Origin: DAIUFH01 sp036844705
GTDB lineage: Bacteria > Bacillota > Clostridia > Tissierellales > Tissierellaceae
Direction: 5' to 3'
Length of the DNA: 22,093 bases
Assembly: GCA_036844705.1 (NCBI GenBank)
Contig: DAIUFH010000034.1
Span: 1-22,093, forward strand
Program-made: the position numbers and the translations under genes
The notes under the pieces: generated by a model
The model's database searches: none
What the model saw: only the letters and a program-made list of their open reading frames with translations
What the model was told of the DNA's origin: nothing
Part shown: positions 1 to 7,502 of the stretch, one piece after another
How positions within the stretch are numbered: the first letter of the stretch is position 1
Layout of the letters: each line of letters opens with the position of its first letter

Positions 1-150
1 GAATATGTTATGGAAGTTGGGTGTAATTCCCACGCAAGACCGTTGCTGTAATTCACTGATGCTTTGACTATGCCACTGGAAAATTTTTTGGGAAGGCGTC
101 AAGGTTATGTTGTTTTTAACCACAAGTGATAAGCCAGAATACTTACTTAT
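1..150 (+). promoter_or_regulatory. Cobalamin (B12) riboswitch aptamer, 5' end cut by window edge
   Basis: Conserved blocks of the cobalamin riboswitch appear in order: a GGTGTAATTCC-like segment (19-30), CTGTAAT (45-51), GCCACTGG (72-79), GGGAAGGC (90-97) and AAGCCAGAATAC (131-142). The 5' strand of P1/P2 would lie before base 1, so the aptamer is incomplete only because of the window boundary. In this family adenosylcobalamin or a related corrinoid turns off downstream B12 synthesis or transport genes. The genes that follow are a cobalt chelatase homologue and a corrinoid-type ABC importer, which agrees well. A small hairpin follows at 158-174 (CCGCA/TGCGG), the usual position of the regulatory hairpin that docks on the aptamer. 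Confidence 0.87.
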
Positions 151-269
151 TTCTCAGCCGCATTAATCGTGCGGTGCATAGCCTTGCGGATAACCATGGC
201 AAATGCATATTCATATTTTTTTATCCTTTCTATTTATTTTGGATATGAGATATGTTTACTTTAGTATAT

Positions 270-299
270 GTCTGCAAGATTAGTGCAGACTTTTTTTAT
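270..299 (+). terminator. Intrinsic terminator in the B12 riboswitch leader
   Basis: A 7-bp stem, GTCTGCA (270-276) with TGCAGAC (284-290), closes a 7-nt loop and is followed at once by seven T residues (291-297). It lies between the aptamer and the first gene, so it is the likely expression platform for transcription control. A second, weaker structure at 175-207 (TGCAT/ATGCA and GCC/GGC) is followed by a T run at 216-222. I could not identify the competing antiterminator with certainty; CATATTCATAT (206-216) can pair with 243-254. The rest of the leader (300-354) shows no other clear signal. Confidence 0.78.
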
Positions 300-368
300 T
301 GCCTAATCCAAAAGTACTTACACCTACGATGAAAAGCGATAAATAATATAATATAAAGGAGTAGTTAA

Positions 369-1316
369 GTGATTATGAAAAAACGAATTAAAAGATTATT
401 AATTATTGTAATGGCATTGTCATTATTCCTCACAATGATGACAGGGTGTTCCAGCACGACAGATTCAAAAGAGGCAAATCCACCGGCAGAAGACCAAAAA
501 GATTCATCCGCTGAAACCCCAACAAGTAATTCACCTGACAAGGTTCTTCTAGTAGTAAGCTTTGGTACAAGCTATAACGACAACAGAGATTTATCCATCG
601 GTGGTGTTGAAAATGCACTTCAAAAGACTTATCCTGATTACGAAATTCGCAGAGCATTCACAAGTCAGATTATCATTGACAAGCTTAAAGAACGTGACAA
701 TATTGAGATTGACAATGTAACAGAAGCAATGGATCGCCTGGTAGCTGATGGCATAAAGGAAGTTGTGGTACAGCCTACTCATGTAATGAGCGGTTATGAA
801 TATGATGATGTAATCAATGAAGTAGCTCCATACAAAGATAAATTCGAAAGCTTTAAAATGGGCAAGACTCTGCTTTCATCTGATGCAGATTATGAAGAAA
901 CGATTTCGGTAATAACAGAAGAGACAAAGTCTTATGACACAGAAGGAACTGCAATTGTATTCATGGGTCACGGAACTGAACATGAAGCAAACTCTACTTA
1001 TGCAAAGCTCCAGCAGTTTATTACCGATGCAGGTCAATCCAACTACTTCATCGGTACTGTGGAAGCAACTCCGTCACTGGATGATATTGTGGCTCTTGTT
1101 AAGGAATCCGGTGCAAAAAAAGTTGTCTTACTACCTTTCATGATAGTTGCAGGAGACCATGCAAACAATGATATGGCAGGCGATGAAGATGATTCATGGA
1201 AGAGTACATTTGAAGCTGAAGGCTTTGAAACCGAAACCGTATTAAAAGGTCTGGGTCAATATGAAGGAATTCAGAACATTATTGTTAAACATGTAGGAGA
1301 AACTATAGCTGAATAA
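369..1316 (+). CDS. cbiK: Lipid-anchored CbiK-type sirohydrochlorin cobaltochelatase
   Basis: A class II chelatase of the CbiK family, which inserts Co2+ into sirohydrochlorin in the anaerobic B12 pathway. The N-terminus is a lipoprotein signal: basic start, hydrophobic core, and lipobox ending MTGC with Cys27. A Ser/Thr/Pro/Glu-rich linker runs to about residue 57. The chelatase fold begins at VLLVVSFGTS (59-68). The expected metal-binding set is present: His201 in GHGTEH, Glu232 in GTVEATP and His264 in AGDHANND. The protein should therefore act outside the membrane, unlike typical cytoplasmic CbiK; periplasmic CbiK forms are known in Desulfovibrio. Start choice: AAAGGAG at 355-361 favours GTG 369 (7-nt gap), but ATG 375 is possible. 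First gene after the B12 riboswitch. The natural substrate and metal (Co, Fe or other) cannot be told from sequence. Confidence 0.88.
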   Translation: MIMKKRIKRLLIIVMALSLFLTMMTGCSSTTDSKEANPPAEDQKDSSAETPTSNSPDKVLLVVSFGTSYNDNRDLSIGGVENALQKTYPDYEIRRAFTSQIIIDKLKERDNIEIDNVTEAMDRLVADGIKEVVVQPTHVMSGYEYDDVINEVAPYKDKFESFKMGKTLLSSDADYEETISVITEETKSYDTEGTAIVFMGHGTEHEANSTYAKLQQFITDAGQSNYFIGTVEATPSLDDIVALVKESGAKKVVLLPFMIVAGDHANNDMAGDEDDSWKSTFEAEGFETETVLKGLGQYEGIQNIIVKHVGETIAE

Positions 1317-1323
1317 GAATATT

Positions 1324-1349
1324 AGGGCTGGCTGTATACAGTCAGCCCT
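1324..1349 (+). terminator. Strong intergenic hairpin after the chelatase gene
   Basis: The arms AGGGCTGGCTGTA and TACAGTCAGCCCT form an almost perfect 13-bp palindrome with one G-U wobble, 8 nt after the stop codon. The following sequence is AT-rich but has no true T run. It may be a partial terminator or an mRNA-stabilising hairpin that lowers or separates expression of the downstream genes. The operon probably continues, because the next gene has a good ribosome binding site and I see no clear promoter between them. Confidence 0.45.
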
Positions 1350-1396
1350 ATATTATATATTAACAGTAAAAAAATTTAATTCAGGAGAATCAAGTA

Positions 1397-2275
1397 ATGA
1401 AAAAGATGAAAAAAATATTGACTTTTATGCTTACTATATCAGTTATTCTAACAATCCTCACAGGTTGTAATATTCAAAATAACCCTGAAACAGAGGAAAA
1501 TGAGAATTTACAAAGTACAGATCAAGAGAATATTCAAGAAGATAATACAGAAAATGAAACAGAATTAGAAGAATTAGAAGAAGAGCCTATTTACGGAAAT
1601 CAAATTAAGGACGGTACCTACAGTATCGAAGTTTCCTCCAGTTCCTCAATGTTCAGAATAATTGATGCACAGCTAACCGTAAAAGATGGAGAGATGTCAG
1701 CAGTCTTAACCCTAAGCGGAACAGGCTACGAGAAGCTGTACATGGGAACAGAAGAAGAAGCTCTTGCTGATACTGAAGACAAATACATATATTTTGTTGA
1801 AAACTCCCAAGGCAAATACACCTATGAAGTACCTGTTGAAGCACTTAATCAGAACATCAACTGTGCTGCATGGAGTATTCGCAAAGAGAAATGGTATGAT
1901 CGTGTCTTAGTATTTAGCTCAACAATGATATCCGACGATGTCATAACCGAAAGTTCTGTACCAGATGGCATATATACTGCAGAAGTTACCCTCGCGGGAG
2001 GCTCAGGCAGAACAAGCATAGAATCACCTGCGAATATTACTATAACAGATGGTACAATGACTGCAACTATTATATGGGGCAGTCCAAGTTATGAGTATAT
2101 GTTAATAGACGAAGTTTACTATTATCCTGTTAATACCACCGGAAATTCCACATTTGAAATTCCAGTTTCAATGGATAAGGATATTGAGGTAACTGCTCAG
2201 ACAGTAGCCATGAGTGCTCCCCACGATATAGATTACACTCTCAGGTTTGATTCGGCTACACTTAAATCAAAATAA
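1397..2275 (+). CDS. Lipoprotein with two related beta-rich domains, B12-regulated
   Basis: An exported lipoprotein of 292 residues. The signal peptide ends at lipobox LTGC (Cys24), followed by a very acidic, Asn/Gln/Glu-rich spacer to about residue 64. The rest holds two copies of one domain, about 72-180 and 190-290. Both open with DG-[TI]-Y-x-x-EV, have T-[VI]-x-DGxM-[ST]A near the middle, and EVPV/EIPV near the end. The length and strand-rich pattern recall ligand-binding beta-sandwich domains such as NEAT, but I cannot assign a family. AGGAG at 1383-1387 supports ATG 1397. Its place between an exported chelatase and a corrinoid importer suggests a surface receptor or handover protein for corrinoid or another tetrapyrrole; this is inference from context. 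Confidence 0.85.
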   Translation: MKKMKKILTFMLTISVILTILTGCNIQNNPETEENENLQSTDQENIQEDNTENETELEELEEEPIYGNQIKDGTYSIEVSSSSSMFRIIDAQLTVKDGEMSAVLTLSGTGYEKLYMGTEEEALADTEDKYIYFVENSQGKYTYEVPVEALNQNINCAAWSIRKEKWYDRVLVFSSTMISDDVITESSVPDGIYTAEVTLAGGSGRTSIESPANITITDGTMTATIIWGSPSYEYMLIDEVYYYPVNTTGNSTFEIPVSMDKDIEVTAQTVAMSAPHDIDYTLRFDSATLKSK

Positions 2276-2291
2276 AGAAAAGGGTATTTTT

Positions 2292-3470
2292 ATGATTAAG
2301 AAAAGATGCTTATTAATAGCTATAGTTATTATAGCGATTTTGTTGTTTTCAGGATGCAGTCATGACATGGATAAAAGTAAAAAAAGCGTGATAAACCAAT
2401 TGAATCTCCAAGGAAACATGGAACTTAAATATGCTAGAAATTTTAATGTGGACTACTACAGGGGCGGTTATTCCCTCATATCTATATCTGACGGCAGCAA
2501 GTACCTAGTTGTACCAGAGGATCAAGACATTCCAACAGACATAGATGAGGACATTACAGTCCTGAAACAGCCCATTAATAACATTTACTTAGTTGCCACT
2601 TCAGCCATGTGCCTGTTTGATGCTCTAGATTCTCTGGATGCCATCAGTCTTTCCGGTACAAAAGCAGAAGATTGGTATATCGAAAACGCGAGGACTGCAA
2701 TGGAGTCAAGCAATATCATTTATGCGGGAAAGTACAACATTCCCGATTACGAGCTAATTATGTCAAACAATTGCAATTTAGCCATAGAATCTACAATGAT
2801 AAATCATACTCCGGAAGTTAAGGATAAACTGAAGGAATTGGGTATCCCGGTACTTATAGACCAGTCAAGCTATGAATCTCACCCTTTGGGGCGAACCGAA
2901 TGGATAAAACTTTACGGGTTATTAACAGGAAAGGAATCAGAAGCAAAACAGCTCTTTGATGAACAGTCAAACTATATCGACAAGCTTAAAGGACAAGAAA
3001 AAACAGATAAAACAGTGGCATTTTTCTATATAAGCTCTTCTGGAAACGCCATAGCCAGAAAATCAGGGGATTATGTGACAAGAATGATTGAACTTGCCGG
3101 CGGAAATTATATATTTGACCACCTTGGAAATCCTGAGAGCGCCACCAGTACAGTAACCCTTGAGATGGAGGAATTTTACGCTACGGCAAAGAATGCCGAT
3201 TTTATAATATATAACAGCACTATCGACGGAGAACTTTCCTCTATTGAAGAACTTGTAGGCAAAAACAGCCTGCTGAAAGACTTCAAGGCAGTTCAAAACA
3301 ACAACGTCTGGTGCACAAGCAAGAATATGTTTCAGGAAACCACTCAGTTTGGACTTATGATTTCGGATATTGGCCGTATGCTTACAGATGATGACCGTAA
3401 CCTTACAGAATTAAATTTTATGTACAAACTGCCGTCGGTAGATGAGGAAAAACCAAATGAAAGAAAATAA
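2292..3470 (+). CDS. btuF: Corrinoid-type ABC transporter substrate-binding lipoprotein (BtuF-like)
   Basis: A substrate-binding lipoprotein of the iron-siderophore/B12 class (periplasmic binding protein fold, two lobes joined by a helix). The signal peptide ends LLFSGC with Cys22. The first lobe begins near VLKQPINNIYLVATSAMC, and the second starts near KTVAFFYISSSGNAIARKSGDYV, a usual layout for the family. The length of 392 residues is slightly long. AAAAGGG at 2278-2284 fixes ATG 2292; an upstream in-frame ATG at 2247 lies inside the preceding gene and lacks a site. It overlaps the permease gene by 14 nt. The B12 riboswitch makes a corrinoid the most likely ligand, although heme or a siderophore cannot be excluded from the protein alone. 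Confidence 0.87.
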   Translation: MIKKRCLLIAIVIIAILLFSGCSHDMDKSKKSVINQLNLQGNMELKYARNFNVDYYRGGYSLISISDGSKYLVVPEDQDIPTDIDEDITVLKQPINNIYLVATSAMCLFDALDSLDAISLSGTKAEDWYIENARTAMESSNIIYAGKYNIPDYELIMSNNCNLAIESTMINHTPEVKDKLKELGIPVLIDQSSYESHPLGRTEWIKLYGLLTGKESEAKQLFDEQSNYIDKLKGQEKTDKTVAFFYISSSGNAIARKSGDYVTRMIELAGGNYIFDHLGNPESATSTVTLEMEEFYATAKNADFIIYNSTIDGELSSIEELVGKNSLLKDFKAVQNNNVWCTSKNMFQETTQFGLMISDIGRMLTDDDRNLTELNFMYKLPSVDEEKPNERK

Positions 3471-4479
3471 TGATAAAAATTATATAAGGTACATTATAAC
3501 ACTGACTGTATTAATCATTCTCTTTGCGGTATTAATTTTATTGAATATTAAATTAGGAAGCGTAGATGTTTCTGTGAAAGATATTATTGACATATTGTTT
3601 CACAGAAGAGGAAATGAAACTAATTATAATATACTATGGAAGGTACGTCTTCCAAGAATAATGGCAAGCATTATATTAGGCGGTGCATTAGCTTTATCGG
3701 GTTTTTTGCTTCAAACCTTTTTCAACAACCCTATTGCAGGACCCTATGTGCTTGGAATTTCCTCTGGTTCAAAAATGATGGTGGCCCTAGTTATGATTAC
3801 GATACTCAGCAGGTATCACTCTGTCAGTTCCGCATCCCTGATAGCAGCCGCCTTTGCAGGTGCAATCCTTTCAATGGGCTTTGTTCTGATTATATCAAGG
3901 AGGGTTCAAAGTGTATCAATGCTTATTGTATGCGGTGTCATGATAGGATATATATGCTCTGCAATTACAGATATAATGATTACCTTTGCTGATGATGCCA
4001 ATATTGTAAACCTGCATAACTGGTCTCTTGGCAGCTTCTCCGGAACTTCCTGGAGAGATGTTGGAGTAATGGCTTCGGTAGTACTTCCCACATCGTTGAT
4101 TGTATTTCTTATGTCAAAGCCCATAGGGGCTTACCAACTGGGAGAAGGCTATGCAAAGAATATGGGTGTTAATATCAAATTGTTTCGTATTATGCTTGTA
4201 CTGCTCTCAAGTTTTCTTTGCGCCTGTGTTACCGCCTTTGCAGGGCCTATATCCTTTGTGGGCATAGCGGTTCCACACCTTGTAAAATCTTTTTTAAGAA
4301 CATCAAAACCTCTTATTGCCACTCCTCTATGCTTTCTAGGCGGTTCTGTTTTCTGTCTGGGATGTGACCTAATAGCCAGAACATTGTTTGCTCCTGTTGA
4401 ACTGAGTGTAAGTACAGTCAGTTCAATTTTTGGAGTACCCATAGTAATATACATTATGCTAAGGAAGAGAGTACAATAA
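3457..4479 (+). CDS. btuC: ABC transporter permease, FecCD/BtuC family
   Basis: An integral membrane permease of 340 residues with about ten hydrophobic segments, typical of the FecCD/BtuC family. Recognisable landmarks are VRLPRIMASIILGGALALSG near the N-terminus, NPIAGPYVLGISSG, and GPISFVGIAVPHLVKSF, the loop that contacts the ATPase. GAGGAAA at 3444-3450 lies 6 nt before ATG 3457, so this start is preferred over the in-frame ATG at 3442. The gene starts inside the end of the binding-protein gene and shares one base with the ATPase start (TAATG), which shows tight translational coupling. It probably works as a dimer to import the corrinoid delivered by the upstream lipoprotein. Confidence 0.92.
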   Translation: MKENNDKNYIRYIITLTVLIILFAVLILLNIKLGSVDVSVKDIIDILFHRRGNETNYNILWKVRLPRIMASIILGGALALSGFLLQTFFNNPIAGPYVLGISSGSKMMVALVMITILSRYHSVSSASLIAAAFAGAILSMGFVLIISRRVQSVSMLIVCGVMIGYICSAITDIMITFADDANIVNLHNWSLGSFSGTSWRDVGVMASVVLPTSLIVFLMSKPIGAYQLGEGYAKNMGVNIKLFRIMLVLLSSFLCACVTAFAGPISFVGIAVPHLVKSFLRTSKPLIATPLCFLGGSVFCLGCDLIARTLFAPVELSVSTVSSIFGVPIVIYIMLRKRVQ

Positions 4480-5597
4480 TGAATACGAAATATTTTTTTA
4501 ATACAAAAAAACTGACCGTAGGCTATAACGGAAAGCCTTTGATTAAGGATATTGAAATAAATTTAAAAAAAGGACAAATACTTACCCTCATCGGTCCAAA
4601 CGGTTCAGGAAAATCAACAATCCTTAAAAGTATAACAAAACACCTCAAAAGCATCTGCGGGACAATATATATTGATAATAAATCCATAGAAAATATGAGC
4701 AACAAAGATATGGCACAAAAAGTTGCCGTAGTGCTGACAGACAGACTGAAAACAGAGCTTATGACCTGCAAAGATGTGGTGGCAACAGGGCGCTATCCCT
4801 ATACTGGTATGCTGGGCATACTCTCGAAGGAGGATAATATCCAGGTAAGAAATGCAATGGAGCTTGTGAATGCTTGGGAATTAAGAAATAGGGATTTTAC
4901 CGAGATAAGTGATGGTCAGAGACAGAGAATCCTTCTTGCAAGAGCTATATGTCAGAATCCTGAAATAATAGTACTGGATGAACCGACATCTTTTCTGGAT
5001 ATACACTATGAGCTGGAACTTCTCAACATTTTGAGGACATTGGCAGAGGAACGTGGTATAACAGTAATCATGTCACTTCACGAACTGGATATGGCACAGA
5101 AGGTGTCAGATTTAGTTATGTGTGTAAAGGGAGAATATATCACCCATATAGGAACTCCTAAGGAAATATTTCAAAAGGAACTCATTAGCAAACTATATGA
5201 CTTGTCTAACGGCAGCTACAATCCTTTATTTGGAAGCTTCGAAATGGAACGTCCTAAGGGTGTACCCATGGTTTTTGTAATAGCAGGAGACGGAACAGGC
5301 ATAGCAGAATATAGAACTCTGCAAAAAAAGAGAATACCCTTTGTAACAGGAATACTCCATAAAAACGACATAGACTATCAACTTGCACAGGACTTAGCCT
5401 CAGAAGTGTTCTTTGAAAAAAGCTTTGAGCCTATAAGCGAAGAAACTTTCCAAAGTACCCTAAAGCGAATGCAGTCCTGTCCGATTGTAATTAACTGTTT
5501 AGAAACCTATGGTGAACTTAATATAAAAAATAAAGCTCTCTACGAAATGGCATTGAGACAAGGTAAAAAAAATCTCGAAAGTGCAGCAATGCTTTAA
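4479..5597 (+). CDS. btuD: ABC transporter ATPase, BtuD/FecE type, with C-terminal extra domain
   Basis: The ATP-hydrolysing subunit of the corrinoid importer. Walker A is GPNGSGKST (39-47), the signature is ISDGQ (143-147), and Walker B ends in Asp167-Glu168. The signature has Asp in place of the second-position Gly, a common variant in FecE-like ATPases. Usual family length is about 250-270 residues; this protein has 372. The last ~110 residues (from about GVPMVFVIAGDGTG) form an additional alpha/beta region starting with a Gly-rich beta-turn, GDGTG. Its role is unknown; it could bind a nucleotide or corrinoid ligand, or serve as a regulatory domain. Last gene of the riboswitch operon. Confidence 0.92.
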   Translation: MNTKYFFNTKKLTVGYNGKPLIKDIEINLKKGQILTLIGPNGSGKSTILKSITKHLKSICGTIYIDNKSIENMSNKDMAQKVAVVLTDRLKTELMTCKDVVATGRYPYTGMLGILSKEDNIQVRNAMELVNAWELRNRDFTEISDGQRQRILLARAICQNPEIIVLDEPTSFLDIHYELELLNILRTLAEERGITVIMSLHELDMAQKVSDLVMCVKGEYITHIGTPKEIFQKELISKLYDLSNGSYNPLFGSFEMERPKGVPMVFVIAGDGTGIAEYRTLQKKRIPFVTGILHKNDIDYQLAQDLASEVFFEKSFEPISEETFQSTLKRMQSCPIVINCLETYGELNIKNKALYEMALRQGKKNLESAAML

Positions 5598-5627
5598 TCA
5601 TAAGGTGCTTCTCTATTGAAATAGCAG

Positions 5628-5655
5628 ACTATCCTAGACATCAGCCTAGGATAGT
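5628..5655. terminator. Hairpin between convergent btuD and azlD
   Basis: A perfect 10-bp stem, ACTATCCTAG (5628-5637) with CTAGGATAGT (5646-5655), encloses an 8-nt loop between two convergent genes. The T tract is weak on both strands (TTGTATTA on the plus strand). It probably ends transcription from both sides. Confidence 0.6.
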
Positions 5656-5660
5656 TTGTA

Positions 5661-5966
5661 TTAAAGTATATTTATTATTAAAAAAGATGTTAAGATAGCT
5701 GAAAGAACAGATAGAACTAGATTCGATTTAAAATAGGATATTAATCCAGCTGCGGCTAGTCCTATAAAGGTAGGCAGCATCATATCCTGTGATGATGTCA
5801 ATATCCCTCTAACTATTAGAATACTAAGTGATGTATATGGGATATATTCCAAAAACTGCTTTACCTTTGGATTTAGCTCTTTCTTGGACAAGAAGATTAA
5901 TGGTATTAGTCTTGGTATATAGGTAACCAACCCCATACCGATTATTAATGGTAGAAACTTACTCAT
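5661..5966 (-). CDS. azlD: AzlD, small subunit of branched-chain amino acid exporter
   Basis: A 101-residue membrane protein with about four hydrophobic segments and the AzlD-family motif YIPRLIPLIFL near the N-terminus, followed by a conserved YIPYTSLSILIVRG-like stretch. AzlD works with AzlC to export branched-chain amino acids. On the coding strand, AAGGAGG lies 9 nt before ATG at 5966; a TTG three codons upstream would touch the ribosome binding site and is less likely. The start overlaps the end of azlC by 8 nt (ATGAGTAA), indicating translational coupling. Confidence 0.92.
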   Translation of the reverse strand: MSKFLPLIIGMGLVTYIPRLIPLIFLSKKELNPKVKQFLEYIPYTSLSILIVRGILTSSQDMMLPTFIGLAAAGLISYFKSNLVLSVLSAILTSFLIINIL

Positions 5967-6669
5967 TCTCTTCAACCTCCTTATCCTTGTTAAATATACA
6001 TACTCCTAATGCTGATGACAATATTATTCCAATAACAATATCCCAGCCTGATGTAAAAATCTTAGTTGTGAAAATTAAAATATATATAATTGCAGTTAAT
6101 ATTGATAATATAAGTATTTTGTTTTCCTTTTTAAAATTAGGAAATAGCAAGGAAACAAACATTGCATATAGACCTATACTTAAGCTTGATTGCAACGCTT
6201 TAGGTATTATCTCACCTACTAAAAAACCTATAATAGTTCCAAGTACCCACGATAGATTTGATAATATGTTTACTGTTAAAATATAGAGTAGACTTAATTG
6301 CCCCTCCTTGAAGGACAATACGGAGAATGTCTCATCTGTTATCCCATAGGCAATTATAGGTAAATAAGGTTTCTTTATATTATCCATCTTTACTGAAAGA
6401 GAAGCTGTCATCATTAAATGTCTTAAATTCAGTAAAAATGTTGAAAGAATTATACTCCCTGCACTAACTCCAGCACTGATTAAATCCAGTGCCATAAACT
6501 GACTAGCCCCTGCAAATACGATAATTGAAAAAAGACCAGTGTCTACAAAGGATATTCCAGTATTTTTAGCCAATAGTCCAAATGCTATTGACACTGGTAA
6601 ATAGCCTATCACCACAGGAGAAGCAGATAAAATTCCCTCTTTTATGTTGCTATTAAGTTGCTTTTCCAT
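5959..6669 (-). CDS. azlC: AzlC, large subunit of branched-chain amino acid exporter
   Basis: A 236-residue membrane protein of the AzlC family. Landmarks are KEGILSASPVVIGYLPVSIAFG near the N-terminus, FAGASQFMALDLI, and LLNLRHLMMTASLS, all typical of this family. With AzlD it forms a two-component exporter for leucine, isoleucine, valine and some analogues. The ATG at 6669 is preceded on the coding strand by GAGGAAG with an 8-nt gap. A good promoter lies about 45 nt upstream. No Lrp/AzlB-type regulator is adjacent in this window, so regulation is not visible. Confidence 0.93.
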   Translation of the reverse strand: MEKQLNSNIKEGILSASPVVIGYLPVSIAFGLLAKNTGISFVDTGLFSIIVFAGASQFMALDLISAGVSAGSIILSTFLLNLRHLMMTASLSVKMDNIKKPYLPIIAYGITDETFSVLSFKEGQLSLLYILTVNILSNLSWVLGTIIGFLVGEIIPKALQSSLSIGLYAMFVSLLFPNFKKENKILILSILTAIIYILIFTTKIFTSGWDIVIGIILSSALGVCIFNKDKEVEENE

Positions 6670-6718
6670 AATAATTACTTCCTCTCATTAAAACGTTACA
6701 TAAATAAAAATTAAAACT

Positions 6719-6747
6719 ATTATATTAGTTTTATACTATATTTGCAA
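6719..6747 (-). promoter_or_regulatory. Sigma-A-type promoter for azlCD
   Basis: Read on the minus strand: -35 TTGCAA (6747-6742), a 17-bp spacer, and a consensus -10 TATAAT (6724-6719). It is placed about 45 nt before the azlC start. Confidence 0.72.
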
Positions 6748-6760
6748 GTAAGAAAATAGA

Positions 6761-6787
6761 TTGAATTGATTTAAATTATGTTATAAT
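6761..6787 (+). promoter_or_regulatory. Candidate promoter for the CPBP protease gene
   Basis: A consensus -10 TATAAT (6782-6787) is present, with TTGAAT (6761-6766) as a possible -35. The spacer is only 15 bp, so the -35 assignment is weak. It diverges from the azlCD promoter. Confidence 0.4.
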
Positions 6788-6816
6788 AATGAAAACATAA
6801 TATAAGGATGGTTGAA

Positions 6817-7494
6817 ATGACTAAAAGAAGTAACATAGGACTAATATTATTAATTACATTTTTGATTATATTAATGTATATAGTAGATTTTTATATACAA
6901 CCTGGATATATGGTAAAATCTATAATTAAGATTATATTATTTCTAATTATTCCATTTATTTATTCTTATAAAGTCCATATAACCCCAGTTATGGAGTTCT
7001 TTAAAATCAAATCCTTAAAGGAGTTAATAAAAGCCTTTATATTAAGCATTGGAATTTATATTTTTATAATAGCTGCCTATTTTATCTTAAAAGGATTTAT
7101 CGATTTGGATAATATAAAAACCATATTAGATAGTAGCCTAAGTGTAAATAAGGATAATTTTATTTATGTATCCTTATATATTTCCTTTATTAACTCATTA
7201 TTGGAAGAATTCTTCTTTAGGGGGTTCATATTCTTTAATTTGAACAAGACTATGCCCTTGGTAATGTCTTACAGTATAAGTGCCTTTGCCTTTTCTATAT
7301 ACCATGTAGCCATATTAGCAAATTGGTTTAATCCAATACTGTTTATAGTGTCATTGATTGGATTGTTTATAGGAGGGTTAATATTTAACAAGTTGAATAT
7401 AAGAAATGGGAATATATATAATTCGTGGCTTGTTCATATGTTTGCAAATTTTGCCATAAATACCGTAGGATTAATTATGTATGGTATTATATAA
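6817..7494 (+). CDS. CPBP (Abi) family intramembrane glutamic protease
   Basis: A 225-residue, strongly hydrophobic protein with about seven or eight membrane segments. The CPBP/Rce1-like signature is complete: EExxxR as EEFFFR, the FxxxH motif as FSIYH, and a third motif with His and Asn in HMFANFAIN. Family members are intramembrane proteases involved in prenyl-protein or leader-peptide processing, bacteriocin self-immunity, or membrane stress responses; the substrate here is unknown. AAGGATGG (6804-6811) favours ATG 6817 over the in-frame ATG 6808, which lies inside that site. No bacteriocin or peptide precursor gene is visible nearby, so it may be a stand-alone protease. Confidence 0.9.
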   Translation: MTKRSNIGLILLITFLIILMYIVDFYIQPGYMVKSIIKIILFLIIPFIYSYKVHITPVMEFFKIKSLKELIKAFILSIGIYIFIIAAYFILKGFIDLDNIKTILDSSLSVNKDNFIYVSLYISFINSLLEEFFFRGFIFFNLNKTMPLVMSYSISAFAFSIYHVAILANWFNPILFIVSLIGLFIGGLIFNKLNIRNGNIYNSWLVHMFANFAINTVGLIMYGII

Positions 7495-7502
7495 GGTTTT
7501 AA

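Noticed and set aside
347..352. TATAAT just before the chelatase gene as a second promoter
   Set aside because: No -35-like sequence at 15-19 bp upstream; the region is simply AT-rich and the riboswitch terminator is the better regulatory explanation.
2247..2291. Upstream ATG for the substrate-binding lipoprotein
   Set aside because: It would put 15 residues before the signal peptide, lies inside the preceding gene and lacks a ribosome binding site; ATG 2292 has one.
5948..6286. 112-codon plus-strand reading frame opposite azlC/azlD
   Set aside because: It lies on the other strand of well-supported azlCD, has no ribosome binding site of note, and encodes no recognisable protein.
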